From contig NZ_CP031733.1 of NCBI RefSeq assembly GCF_003086355.1, forward strand, positions 186,001 through 250,000: a stretch of DNA of 64,000 nucleotides, read 5' to 3'. Of the stretch, positions 34,945 to 44,685 are shown in pieces. Source of the stretch: Streptococcus chenjunshii. Its GTDB lineage: Bacteria > Bacillota > Bacilli > Lactobacillales > Streptococcaceae. The position numbers were made by a program, and so were the translations under genes. The notes below the pieces were generated by a model, which made no database searches, had not been told where the DNA came from, and was given only the letters and a program-made list of their open reading frames with translations. Numbering within the stretch: the stretch's first letter is position 1; each line of letters starts with the position of its first letter.

Positions 34945-34992
34945 TTAACAGGATTGAATGAAAAACCATCTAAGAAAAACGAAACCTAACAT
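34945..34992 (-). CDS. Candidate short hydrophobic signal peptide (SHP-like, 15 aa)
   Basis: A 15-codon gene reading MLGFVFLRWFFIQSC. A near-perfect Shine-Dalgarno, AAGGAGG, lies six bases before the ATG, and an extended -10 (TGGTATAAT) lies upstream. The transcript would end at the hairpin shared with rgg, giving an RNA of roughly 130 bases dedicated to this peptide. Short hydrophobic peptides next to Rgg genes are exported, trimmed, reimported and bound by Rgg. It lacks the acidic residue and GG ending of classical SHPs, so the class is uncertain. Too short for routine gene finding. Confidence 0.68.
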   Translation of the reverse strand: MLGFVFLRWFFIQSC

Positions 34993-35021
34993 AGCACACC
35001 TCCTTATATAATATGTTTTTT

Positions 35022-35060
35022 ATTATACCATCAAAAATCTCTGAAAAAGATTTTTTCAGA
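35022..35060 (-). promoter_or_regulatory. Promoter of the peptide gene with an overlapping inverted repeat
   Basis: On the minus strand TGG-TATAAT (35022-35030) is an extended -10 placing the start near 35015. The -35 region is a poor match to TTGACA but falls in an inverted repeat, TCTGAAAAA (35040-35048) and TTTTTCAGA (35052-35060). A weak -35 overlapped by a dyad is what one expects for an activator-dependent promoter such as an Rgg target. Confidence 0.65.
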
Positions 35061-35067
35061 TATGAAA

Positions 35068-35113
35068 TTTATTTTATTGATTTTTCCATATATGGAAAAA
35101 TCAATAAAATAAA
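35068..35113. promoter_or_regulatory. Perfect 46-bp palindrome between the peptide gene and the cluster
   Basis: Both arms are 23 bases with no mismatch and no spacer; the centre is TTCCATATATGGAA, with its axis between 35090 and 35091. It sits between the leftward peptide promoter and the rightward synthase operon, so a regulator bound here could control both. It is too AT-rich in its outer arms and lacks a one-sided T run, which argues against a plain terminator. Confidence 0.7.
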
Positions 35114-35121
35114 AATAGAAA

Positions 35122-35237
35122 TGATACGATAAAGGTATCAGTATTACTAATATGTACCTAACCTATTAGCTTGAATAATTATTAGCGATTAAAAAAACAC
35201 ACTATATAAAATTTTTGTTAAAAATTAGTAATTTTTA
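35122..35237 (+). promoter_or_regulatory. Leader of the synthase operon with two small dyads
   Basis: TGATAC/GTATCA (35122-35127 and 35135-35140) and TAAAAATTA/TAATTTTTA (35219-35227 and 35229-35237, one-base centre) flank a possible -10, TATAAA near 35204. I cannot identify a convincing -35. The second dyad lies in the presumed leader, 24 bases before the GGAGG of the first synthase gene. With the peptide gene and the 46-bp palindrome this accounts for 34865-35275. Confidence 0.4.
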
Positions 35238-35275
35238 GCGTCAAGGAACAAAACGAATTTGGAGGTTATGTAAAA

Positions 35276-38200
35276 ATGGAGCTAAGAGATTTACTTTATA
35301 AAATTTCAGACTATGTAAAGGTACCTAGTGAAAAAATCGATTTGGATAAACCATTTATGGAAATGGGCTTTGATTCTCAAACATTGGTTCAGTTTGTTGG
35401 TAAATTAGAACAAGAGTTAAATGTTAAACTAGATATGGCAGCATTGATCGATTATCCTACCGTTAACAAATTTTATAAATACTTGAATGAATGTATTGAA
35501 AATAGAGAAGCAGTTAATGTATTAAACAAAAAAACCGTTAGAAAAGAAAAGATAGCAATAACGGGAATGGCTTGCAAATTTCCAGGAGCTAATAATATTG
35601 ATGAATTTTTCAATAATTTAAAAAATCAGACATTAAGCGTTAAGCCATATCCAGAAGAAAGAAAAAAATTATGTCCAGAAATCTCGCCTAAAGAAAACAA
35701 AAAAATATATGATGGTGGGTATATTGATGACATAGAAGTATTCGATAATGTATATTTTAACATGTCTGAAACGGAAGCAGCTAATATTGATCCTCAGCAA
35801 AGAATACTCTTGCAAGAGATTGTACATGCACTTGAGGATGCTGATATTACTGAAAAAGATATTCAAAACACGGAAATAGGAGTCTTTGTAGGAGCTTCAA
35901 ATACTGATTACTTACGAACAGTTATTTCAAATGAGAAAGACATTAATGCGATTGTGGGAAATTCTATGGCAATGTTATCAAACAGAATGTCCTTCTTTTT
36001 TGATTTTAAAGGGCCAAGTATGACAATAGATACAGCTTGCTCGTCATCTTTGGTTGCTGTAAATGAAGCAATAGAAAGTATCAATAGAGGAGAATGTGAA
36101 GTAGCAGTTGCAGCAGGCGTCAATATCATTCTTGATGCTGAACTCAATAGAGCTATGGGAGAAGCTGGGATGCTTTCACCGGATGGTTTGTGTCAAACCT
36201 TTGATGAAAAGGCAAATGGTTATGTACGCGGAGAAGGCGTCGGGGTTTTAATCCTTAAACGTCTTACTGCTGCAGAAGATAGAGGTGATAGAATTTATGC
36301 GACAATAATTGGGAAGGCAATAAATCAAGATGGGCGTTCTGCTTCATTAACTGCTCCTAATAAAAATATGCAGGTTGAATTGCTTAAAAAATCTGCTGCC
36401 GATGCTGGGCTCTCAACATCTGAAATACGATATATTGAAACACATGGTACAGGTACTTTTTTAGGAGACTATATTGAAGTTTCTGCGATTGATGAGGCCA
36501 TTAACCAAGATTTACGACGCAAGCATCCTCTTCTTCTTGGTGCAGTGAAAACAAATATCGGACACTTGGAAAGCGCTGCTGGAGTTGCATCGTTGATTAA
36601 AACGGCGTTATGTCTATTTTATGGTGAACTTGTTCCAACAAAAAGTATTGATAAAATAAATGACAAACTGGAACTAGAACAAAAAAATATACACATTGTT
36701 CAAGAGACTGTAAAGATTAAAGATAAACAATTTATATGTGGAGTCAGTTCTTTTGGATTTGGTGGTACCAATTGTAATGTTATTCTTGAAAAATACAATA
36801 GTACAGTAAAGAAACAAGAATATAGTAATAAAGAAAACTATGTGTTACCTTTATCTGATGTAAGCCAAGATGCGCTTTATAGAAAAATTAAAAGATTTCA
36901 TAATTTCGTTCAGGACTATAATGGTTCTTTAAATGATATTGAGTATGCGATGACTCAAAGAACAAACTTGAGAAAATATCGAACTGGATATATCGTAAAA
37001 GATAAAGATGACTTACTTAAGAAACTTGCTAGAGCTCTTAAGATTCCTGAAAAAAATGAAGAAATAAAAAACAATAGTAGAGTATCTTTAATCTTTTCTG
37101 GTCAAGGAACTCAATGGATTGGAATGGGGCGTCAGCTTAGTCAATTTCCTGCATATCGAGAAATGTTTGAGAAATGTGTAGAAAAATTTAAAGAGATTGG
37201 TCAATGTGATTTAAATGAAATTATTGCTAGCAATAATGAAGACATCTTACAGGATTCTTACTTTGCCCAACCCGCTATTTTTGCTATTCAAGTTTCTATA
37301 GCTCATTTGTTAAAAGAAATGGGAGTTCACTATGACCTAGTTTGCGGACATAGTCTTGGTGAAGTAGCTGCGGCATTTACTAGCGGTTCACTATCTCTCA
37401 ATGCAGCAGTTAAAATTATTCATTCTCGGAGTACTATTCTCAGACGATTTACAGGAAAAGGTAAAATGTTGTCTGTATCATTAAGCGAAGAGAAAGCTTC
37501 TGAATATCTGACAGGCTATGAAAACACCTCTATTGGTGTCATTAATTCGGTTGATTCTGTGGTTATTTCTGGTATTAATGATGAAGTCGCCAGACTTAAG
37601 GAAGCATTCCAAGCTAATAATATTAGCTGCCAATATTTACCTGTTAATTATGCCTTCCATTATGTAGGATTAGAACCATTTAAGGAAGAATTTATTGAAA
37701 AAACAGGTAAAATTAAAAGCAAACCAACAAATATCGAGTTTGTCTCAACAGTAACGGGGAATTCCCTTAATTCAAAAAAATTAGATGCAAACTATTGGGC
37801 GGACAATATGAGAAATACAGTGCGATTTGCTGATGCAGCTGCCTATATTGCAAATAAAAGTGACATTATTATTGAAATTGCTCCTTCTTCGGCTTTGATG
37901 TTTTACCTTTTCAAATATAAAAAATCGTCCAAGGTTAGCCTTATCTCAACACAGCAGAAAAAAACATCACCAGATAAAGCCTTGTTAGATGCAACTATTG
38001 ATTTGTTTAATTTAGGAATAGATATTAATTGGAATGCTTTAAACATTACAAAAGGCAATAGAGTTCACCTTCCAAAATATTCATTTGCCCAAAATAAAAT
38101 ATGGGCTAAAGTTGAGGAAGATGTTATTACACCTGAACTTCCAACAGTCCAAAAGACTTTTACAAAAGACGAGATTGAAGAATTTATAACTGATTTAATC

Positions 38201-41200
38201 TCTTCAGTTACTTATGAATCGATAAGTATAACATCTGAAAGTGAAATTGCTGATTTAGATATTGATTCACTCAAGCTATTTCAACTAAATTCTAAAATTA
38301 ACACACAATTTGATATTGCACTTAAAATAACTGATTTAAGCACATTAAAAACAGTTGGAGATCTGATATTAAAGATTAATAGCTATCTTCAAAAGAACAG
38401 AAAGATTCAAGATACTGATAAAGTATTAGATACAGATATTCAAAAGTTAGTTACAGATGGGCAAGCAGCTATTATACGTGATCAATTATTAAATAAAACA
38501 AGTAATAAGTACAATATGGCTGCTGCTTGGAAAATGGGAACAGAATTTGATGCAGAAAAGTGGAAATTGGCTTGTGAAGCTGTTATCCAAAAGCATGTAG
38601 CATTAAATCTAAGGTTTTCTGTGGATGGTCAGCAGATTGTTCAAACAGAATCCACATCTAATGTTGAAGTACAGATAGCAGACTTTTCACACATTGATGA
38701 TATTGATGGATATATTAATGAGGTGTTGAATCAGCCATTTGATTTAGAAAAAGAAACTGTACGTGTGGTTTTAGGAGCAAAAGCAAATGACTGGTATTTT
38801 GGTTTATCTATTCATCATAGTGTCATTGATGGCGTTTCGATTTTCTTCCTATTAAAAGAAATTATTGCTGCATATAAGCAATTACAAAGTGGGATTCCTC
38901 TTACTTTGGAGAAAGATAAAACATACTTTAATTATCAAAAACACGAGCTATCTGTAAAAGAGTCTGATCAGTATGAAATTGCAACAAATAAGTTGAAAAA
39001 GGACTTAGCTGGGTGTGAGTTGGCAGAAGATTTTGGAGTTTTTTCGAATCCAGATCGTACAAAATCCAGTAGCTCAGAAAAGTATTTACAAATTGATAGT
39101 AGACTTTTTGAAAAGTTAAAGAATTTCAGTAAAGCATATGGCTATACGCTTTTTGAAACTTTATATAGTATTTATCAGCTTCTTTATTATAAGCTCAACA
39201 ATGATAACAATTTTATTACATGTACCTATAGCTCTGGACGAGAAAATGCAACATACTATGATACAATTGGTTATCTTGTCAAAAACATTCTTGTTTCTAG
39301 CCAAATTAATCCACAAGAAACGATTAATGATTTTATTAAAGGAACACGTGAAAAATTATTTGAAGCATATGATTATCCTGCAGGTGTACCATTAAATTAT
39401 TTAAAAAATGTTAGTTTAGAAACAAGGAAAAATCTCTCCCATGTTTTTGCATATGAAAAAACAATTGGAGAAGTTAATAGTGCGCCAGTATTCATGAATG
39501 GTGATGATAAAGAAAATATATTTACCGTTGATGGTATGAACTTTGAAAAGATGAATATAGGATGCTTGGATTCACAATACAATCTTGTATTTATGCTTGA
39601 AGAGTGCTCAGATAAAGTAATTGTTAAGTGTCAATTTAAGGATGCAGTATATGAAGACAAAGCAATAGAGGTTTTATTAGATAGCTATGAGACACTACTT
39701 GAAAGCATTTTAACTAAACCTAAACTTCCAATTAAAGACCATAGCATTTCTAAAAATATACCAGCAAATGAAACTAGTGTCGAAATGCAAGGGATCAAAT
39801 ATCATCAATATCTTGAGTATTTCGCTGAAAAGCTTCCAGAAAAACTAGCTGTAAGCTATGATGGAGAAAATATTTCCTATGCCGAGCTCAACCGTAGAAG
39901 TAATATTTTAGCAAAAAAACTTATTCAGTATACTCAAGGAAAAAATATTGCTGTCGGTGTTGCAGTAGAAAAATCCCAGGTATTTTTAACAAGTATATTT
40001 GCTATTATGAAAGCAGGAGCTTACTATGTTCCATTAGATAAGAATTATCCACGTGAGCGATTGCAGTATATAGTGGATAATTCTGGTATGAAGTTTTTAG
40101 TTTCAGATGGAACTTTTGATGATATGGGATTAGATTATTCTAAAGTTACCGTAGTATCTCCAGTTATCACAGATGAAGTTTCTTCTAATCTTACTGTTAA
40201 TAACGGCCTAGCAAGTACTGCTTATATGATTTATACTTCTGGAACAACTGGTAGACCAAAAGGTGTCAAAGTCACACATGCAGGAGTTGAAAATGTTGTA
40301 AAAGAGCAAGAACGTCTGTTCAATGTTAATTCAAAGGATAGAGTTACATTCTTTGCTTCTGTGTGTTTTGATGCTTCTGTTTTTGATATCTTAATGGCCA
40401 TTGGACATGGAGCTACTTTAGTATTCTCTTCCCGAGAAAAAATGGGAACGGGTGTGAGGTTACACGGTTTTCTTAAAGATGAACAAATAACTGTTACAAC
40501 CTTACCTTCATCAGTTTTAGCATCAATGGAAAATGAGAATCTTCCAGATTTAAGAGTTATTGTAACTGCTGGGGAGCCTTGTACAGATGATATCAAGAAT
40601 AATTGGTGTATAGATCATGAATTTTATAATGCGTATGGGGTCACAGAAGCGACAATATGGAATACAACAAGTAAATGCGATGTAAATAAAAAGGTAATGA
40701 TCGGAAAACCAATAGCCAATACTGATTTACGTATTGTAAATCAAGATGGAAATTTTTGCCCTAAAGGAGTTACAGGTGAATTGTTAATTGGTGGAATATC
40801 ATTAGCGGAAGGATATGCTGGATTAAAGGAATTAAATGAAAAACGCTTTATCTATATAGAAGGAAATCGTTTTTATAGAACAGGGGATCTGGTTCGATTA
40901 GACTATTCAGGTGAAATTGATTATGTTGCACGAGCTGATAATCAAGTTAAAATCCATGGTTATAGAATTGAATTAGAGGAAATTGAAAAAGTAATTCAGA
41001 ATCTTTCCAAGGTAAAAAATGCAATTGTTCTTCTTATACAAAAAGGTAATGATAAACAACTTGTTTCTTACGTAGAGCCAAAACCGCAGGAGAATTTGTC
41101 AGAACAAAATCTTAGAAATGATTTAGAACCTATTTTGCCACATTATATGATTCCTGATAAGGTATTTCTGACAGAATATATGCCGCTAACGCAAAATGGG

Positions 41201-44200
41201 AAAATTGACCGCGAACGCTTAAAACAACAAGCTCTGGAAGAAAGTCAAAATCGGAATGTCATTTTACCAGCAACTCCAAAAGAAGTTGCAGTAGTAGCGG
41301 TCCTCCAAAAGTATGTGGAAAATGATGAGATTTCAATGACAGATACTCTATTAGAATTGGGAATTGACTCGATCAATATCTATAATTTGATGGTAGATAT
41401 TGAAAAAGAATTTGGAGTGGACTTAAAGATTGAGGACTTGCTCAAAAATATAAGTGTATCTGCATTATGCCAGATTATTTATGATGAAAACAATCAGTCA
41501 AACCTTATTCTACAGAAAAAACCACAAGATGTACCAACTAGATTATCTGAAAAACAAAAGGGAATTTGGATTGCTAGTCAATTGAAAAAGGAAACACGTG
41601 AATATAATATTCCGATTGCTTTAAAATTAACTGGTACATTGGATAAATCAGCTTTGAATAAAGCTTTGAATAAGATTGTGGAGCGACATAATATATTACA
41701 TACTAGATACTATCTATCTGGTGATGATATCTTATGTGATTTAGATGATAACTTTTCTTTTGAGATTCCAGTTGAAAATATATCAGAGTTAACAACTGAA
41801 CAAAAACATCTTAAAATTCAACGTGAAATCACAGCTATGAAGCTTGTTAATTTAAGGCCTGATGAATATCCATTATTCAAGGTTAAGCTTTTACAAGCAA
41901 CTGCTGATGAGCATTATTTCTTGTTTACAATTCATCATTTTATCGCAGATGGATGGTCATTCAAGATTATCTTTACTGAGCTTAAGCATTATTATAACTT
42001 TTATCGTACTGGAACGAATTTTGAAGAAGAACCTTTGGAATATCAATATGAGGATATCGGCTATACAGAGTACATTAAGCATGATGAAGAACTTGATAAA
42101 AAACGTGAAACCTATTGGCAAAACAAATTTGAAAATGAAAATTCTATTCTCAGTATGCCCGAAGATTATCCACGTCCTCTTGTTATGGATCACGTAGGTA
42201 GAAATGTTTATACAATTATAAATTCTAGAAAGTATGCAGAAGTTGAAAAGTTTGCACAGCAACATGGAATAACCGTATTTAGCTTCATGACTTCAATTTT
42301 GGGAATTTTACTTAGAAGATATTCTGGAAAAGAAAGCATTAATATTGGTTTCCCAATGCTTGGTCGTGATAATAAATACAGTCAAAAAATGATTGGAATG
42401 TTTATCGATACGACCGTTGCTAAGCTGAATGTAGATCCAAATCTCAATTTTAAAGAATATCTTAATACGGTGGCGAATGAAATTATTTCTTCTATGGATA
42501 TGGGAGAAATTGGTTTGAATCGTATTGTTGAAGCTGCCAATCCTCCTCGGAGTTCTGATAATACTCAACTATTTCAAGTACTCATCAATATGATTGATTT
42601 TAACATTGATGTAAATGGTTTAGATGGTTTGACATTAGATGTTATAGAAGATGATGTTCAAGAAGCTAAGTATGATTTTACATTCTATCTTACAGAAAAT
42701 ACAGATGGTCTTCAAATAAGATTGAATTACTATTCAAGCGTATATAGTCAAGAAACAGCACAACTCATTTTAAATCAGTATGTTTGGTTAATTGAAACGA
42801 TTATTGAAGATGCTTCTAGAAGAGTTGGTGAGTATAGGCTAGCAAAGAAAATAGCTTTTTCTGAAGGTATGATGACTAAAAATTGTAATGATTCGAATTT
42901 GTTAGCTTATACAGCGCTAGAAAACATTACAAATAATAGCGAAGGGCTTAACTTTGAATACAGAAATAAAGTCTACCATAGTAGAGATATCCAAGAACAA
43001 GCAACTCAAATTTTCGAAGAACTTAAAAATAGGAATGTTCCTAAAGGATGTGTCATTGCCATCAGTGGTTTAAGAGAACCACGAATGATCGCTGCCATTT
43101 TAGCCGTTTTGAAATGTGAATCCTTATTTACAATTATTGATTCACAGTGGCCAAAGGGAAAGATTGACGAAGCCTTGCAGGCAACAAATAGTTCGTACTT
43201 TATTGATTTAATGGACCGTGAAACTAAAGTTCTAGAAGTACAATCACAAAAAGTACAATACTCACTTAATGATAGCAGTTATATTGCTATGACTTCTGGT
43301 ACTACAGGGAAACCTAAAGCTATTTTAGGAAGTAATAGTACAGTTAATCATTTTATTGATTGGGAAATTCATCACTTTGATTTAAATTCTAATGATAGGT
43401 TTGCTATACTTTCAGGAATTTCGCATGATCCGATTTTAAGAGATATATTTGTACCTTTAACATTGGGTGCGTCACTTGTTTTTCCAGATGAATCCGAGTT
43501 GGTTCAAAATGATTTATTCAGATATTTAAAAGAAAGTAATATTAGTGTTGCTAACATTACTCCAAGCTTAGCTGAAGCGATTATTTTAGGGGCTAAACGC
43601 CATCCAAACAAAAAACTGTCACACCTTCGCTTCTTATTTTTTGGAGGCGAAAGGTTGAGGAAATCAACAGTTCAAGCTCTAAAAAAGATTGCACCAAATT
43701 GTCGAATTGTTAATTATTATGGAACAACAGAAACACCGCAAGGAATGTCATTTATTGAGTATAGTGAGGAAGCTCTTAATAGTTTAGGAGAATATCTGCC
43801 AATAGGACCTGGTATTGACGATGTTAAGATTGTGTTAACAGATGAATCAGGTGAAGAGGTATCTATTGGAGAAATTGGGACAGTTCATGTATGTACAAAG
43901 TATTTGGCTAAAGGGTACTTGACAGAAAATTCAAATCAAATCACCCCATTTTCATCTCAGTCCAATATTTATAATACTGGAGATCTTGGCCGTTATAGAC
44001 TAGATGACAGTATTGATATTTTAGGGAGAAAAGACGGTCAGATAAAACGATACGGACAGCGAATTGAACTTGGTGAAATTGAAAGTGCAGTGACACGCTA
44101 CGGTGATGTAGATTATGCTAAAGCGCTTTTCTACAAAGATAATATCTATGTTTTTGTAACTACAGTTAATGAATTTGATGAGCAAAAGTGTAAGGATAGT

Positions 44201-44668
44201 CTTCTTAATTATCTTCCTGTATATATGATACCAAGTAGGATTATAACGATACCTTCTATTCCGCTAACAAGAAATGGAAAAATTGATAGCAGACAACTTG
44301 AAAAACTAATCGATAATACTAGTGCTTTGGTTGTTGATAAACAAGTTTTATCAGAAACAGAAAAAATGGTTAAAACAGCCTGGGAAGAAGTTCTTGAACT
44401 TCATATGATTCCGTCTGACAAAGCATTTTTTGAGGTTGGTGGGACTTCTATGAAGCTTTTAACCTTACAACAAAACTTAGAAGAACAATTCCAAAGAGAA
44501 ATCCCGATAACGGTCTTATTTAATAATCCGACAATTAGAGCCTTATCTAAATATTTAGATAAAGATAAAAAACAAGCAGAAAGCAACATACAATCTGCTT
44601 TTGAAGAAGCTCAACAGCGTAGGAAGAAAGCAACATTATTTATGAAACATAATGCTAAAAGGAACTAA
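35276..44668 (+). CDS. Hybrid PKS-NRPS synthase (ACP-KS-AT-ACP-C-A-PCP-C-A-PCP)
   Basis: A 3130-residue megasynthase. ACP1 (1-75, Ser34 in GFDSQT) should receive the starter acyl chain. KS (92-506) has Cys255 (DTACSSS), ETHGTGT and NIGHLESAAG. AT (603-910) has Ser693 (GHSLGE) and YAFH, suggesting malonyl. ACP2 carries Ser998. C1 (about 1060-1480, HHSVIDG), A1 (about 1509-1977) and PCP1 (Ser2032) form the first amino acid module. C2 (about 2088-2500, HHFIADG), an atypical A2 (about 2552-3040, HDPILRDIF and YGTTETPQG) and PCP2 (Ser3058) form the second. No KR, DH, E or TE domain is visible, so the ketide stays a beta-ketone and the residues are probably L. GGAGG lies ten bases before the ATG. 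Confidence 0.95.
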   Translation: MELRDLLYKISDYVKVPSEKIDLDKPFMEMGFDSQTLVQFVGKLEQELNVKLDMAALIDYPTVNKFYKYLNECIENREAVNVLNKKTVRKEKIAITGMACKFPGANNIDEFFNNLKNQTLSVKPYPEERKKLCPEISPKENKKIYDGGYIDDIEVFDNVYFNMSETEAANIDPQQRILLQEIVHALEDADITEKDIQNTEIGVFVGASNTDYLRTVISNEKDINAIVGNSMAMLSNRMSFFFDFKGPSMTIDTACSSSLVAVNEAIESINRGECEVAVAAGVNIILDAELNRAMGEAGMLSPDGLCQTFDEKANGYVRGEGVGVLILKRLTAAEDRGDRIYATIIGKAINQDGRSASLTAPNKNMQVELLKKSAADAGLSTSEIRYIETHGTGTFLGDYIEVSAIDEAINQDLRRKHPLLLGAVKTNIGHLESAAGVASLIKTALCLFYGELVPTKSIDKINDKLELEQKNIHIVQETVKIKDKQFICGVSSFGFGGTNCNVILEKYNSTVKKQEYSNKENYVLPLSDVSQDALYRKIKRFHNFVQDYNGSLNDIEYAMTQRTNLRKYRTGYIVKDKDDLLKKLARALKIPEKNEEIKNNSRVSLIFSGQGTQWIGMGRQLSQFPAYREMFEKCVEKFKEIGQCDLNEIIASNNEDILQDSYFAQPAIFAIQVSIAHLLKEMGVHYDLVCGHSLGEVAAAFTSGSLSLNAAVKIIHSRSTILRRFTGKGKMLSVSLSEEKASEYLTGYENTSIGVINSVDSVVISGINDEVARLKEAFQANNISCQYLPVNYAFHYVGLEPFKEEFIEKTGKIKSKPTNIEFVSTVTGNSLNSKKLDANYWADNMRNTVRFADAAAYIANKSDIIIEIAPSSALMFYLFKYKKSSKVSLISTQQKKTSPDKALLDATIDLFNLGIDINWNALNITKGNRVHLPKYSFAQNKIWAKVEEDVITPELPTVQKTFTKDEIEEFITDLISSVTYESISITSESEIADLDIDSLKLFQLNSKINTQFDIALKITDLSTLKTVGDLILKINSYLQKNRKIQDTDKVLDTDIQKLVTDGQAAIIRDQLLNKTSNKYNMAAAWKMGTEFDAEKWKLACEAVIQKHVALNLRFSVDGQQIVQTESTSNVEVQIADFSHIDDIDGYINEVLNQPFDLEKETVRVVLGAKANDWYFGLSIHHSVIDGVSIFFLLKEIIAAYKQLQSGIPLTLEKDKTYFNYQKHELSVKESDQYEIATNKLKKDLAGCELAEDFGVFSNPDRTKSSSSEKYLQIDSRLFEKLKNFSKAYGYTLFETLYSIYQLLYYKLNNDNNFITCTYSSGRENATYYDTIGYLVKNILVSSQINPQETINDFIKGTREKLFEAYDYPAGVPLNYLKNVSLETRKNLSHVFAYEKTIGEVNSAPVFMNGDDKENIFTVDGMNFEKMNIGCLDSQYNLVFMLEECSDKVIVKCQFKDAVYEDKAIEVLLDSYETLLESILTKPKLPIKDHSISKNIPANETSVEMQGIKYHQYLEYFAEKLPEKLAVSYDGENISYAELNRRSNILAKKLIQYTQGKNIAVGVAVEKSQVFLTSIFAIMKAGAYYVPLDKNYPRERLQYIVDNSGMKFLVSDGTFDDMGLDYSKVTVVSPVITDEVSSNLTVNNGLASTAYMIYTSGTTGRPKGVKVTHAGVENVVKEQERLFNVNSKDRVTFFASVCFDASVFDILMAIGHGATLVFSSREKMGTGVRLHGFLKDEQITVTTLPSSVLASMENENLPDLRVIVTAGEPCTDDIKNNWCIDHEFYNAYGVTEATIWNTTSKCDVNKKVMIGKPIANTDLRIVNQDGNFCPKGVTGELLIGGISLAEGYAGLKELNEKRFIYIEGNRFYRTGDLVRLDYSGEIDYVARADNQVKIHGYRIELEEIEKVIQNLSKVKNAIVLLIQKGNDKQLVSYVEPKPQENLSEQNLRNDLEPILPHYMIPDKVFLTEYMPLTQNGKIDRERLKQQALEESQNRNVILPATPKEVAVVAVLQKYVENDEISMTDTLLELGIDSINIYNLMVDIEKEFGVDLKIEDLLKNISVSALCQIIYDENNQSNLILQKKPQDVPTRLSEKQKGIWIASQLKKETREYNIPIALKLTGTLDKSALNKALNKIVERHNILHTRYYLSGDDILCDLDDNFSFEIPVENISELTTEQKHLKIQREITAMKLVNLRPDEYPLFKVKLLQATADEHYFLFTIHHFIADGWSFKIIFTELKHYYNFYRTGTNFEEEPLEYQYEDIGYTEYIKHDEELDKKRETYWQNKFENENSILSMPEDYPRPLVMDHVGRNVYTIINSRKYAEVEKFAQQHGITVFSFMTSILGILLRRYSGKESINIGFPMLGRDNKYSQKMIGMFIDTTVAKLNVDPNLNFKEYLNTVANEIISSMDMGEIGLNRIVEAANPPRSSDNTQLFQVLINMIDFNIDVNGLDGLTLDVIEDDVQEAKYDFTFYLTENTDGLQIRLNYYSSVYSQETAQLILNQYVWLIETIIEDASRRVGEYRLAKKIAFSEGMMTKNCNDSNLLAYTALENITNNSEGLNFEYRNKVYHSRDIQEQATQIFEELKNRNVPKGCVIAISGLREPRMIAAILAVLKCESLFTIIDSQWPKGKIDEALQATNSSYFIDLMDRETKVLEVQSQKVQYSLNDSSYIAMTSGTTGKPKAILGSNSTVNHFIDWEIHHFDLNSNDRFAILSGISHDPILRDIFVPLTLGASLVFPDESELVQNDLFRYLKESNISVANITPSLAEAIILGAKRHPNKKLSHLRFLFFGGERLRKSTVQALKKIAPNCRIVNYYGTTETPQGMSFIEYSEEALNSLGEYLPIGPGIDDVKIVLTDESGEEVSIGEIGTVHVCTKYLAKGYLTENSNQITPFSSQSNIYNTGDLGRYRLDDSIDILGRKDGQIKRYGQRIELGEIESAVTRYGDVDYAKALFYKDNIYVFVTTVNEFDEQKCKDSLLNYLPVYMIPSRIITIPSIPLTRNGKIDSRQLEKLIDNTSALVVDKQVLSETEKMVKTAWEEVLELHMIPSDKAFFEVGGTSMKLLTLQQNLEEQFQREIPITVLFNNPTIRALSKYLDKDKKQAESNIQSAFEEAQQRRKKATLFMKHNAKRN

Positions 44669-44685
44669 TAGAAAGGGAGATGAAA

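Noticed and set aside
33995..34992. ComR/ComS competence system
   Set aside because: The peptide lacks the double-Trp ComS ending, and I found no ComR-box-like dyad; the neighbours are biosynthetic, not competence, genes.
37660..37700. Methylmalonyl specificity for the AT
   Set aside because: The motif is YAFH rather than YASH; the Phe favours malonyl. The Tyr makes it slightly ambiguous, but methylmalonyl-CoA is not expected in streptococci.
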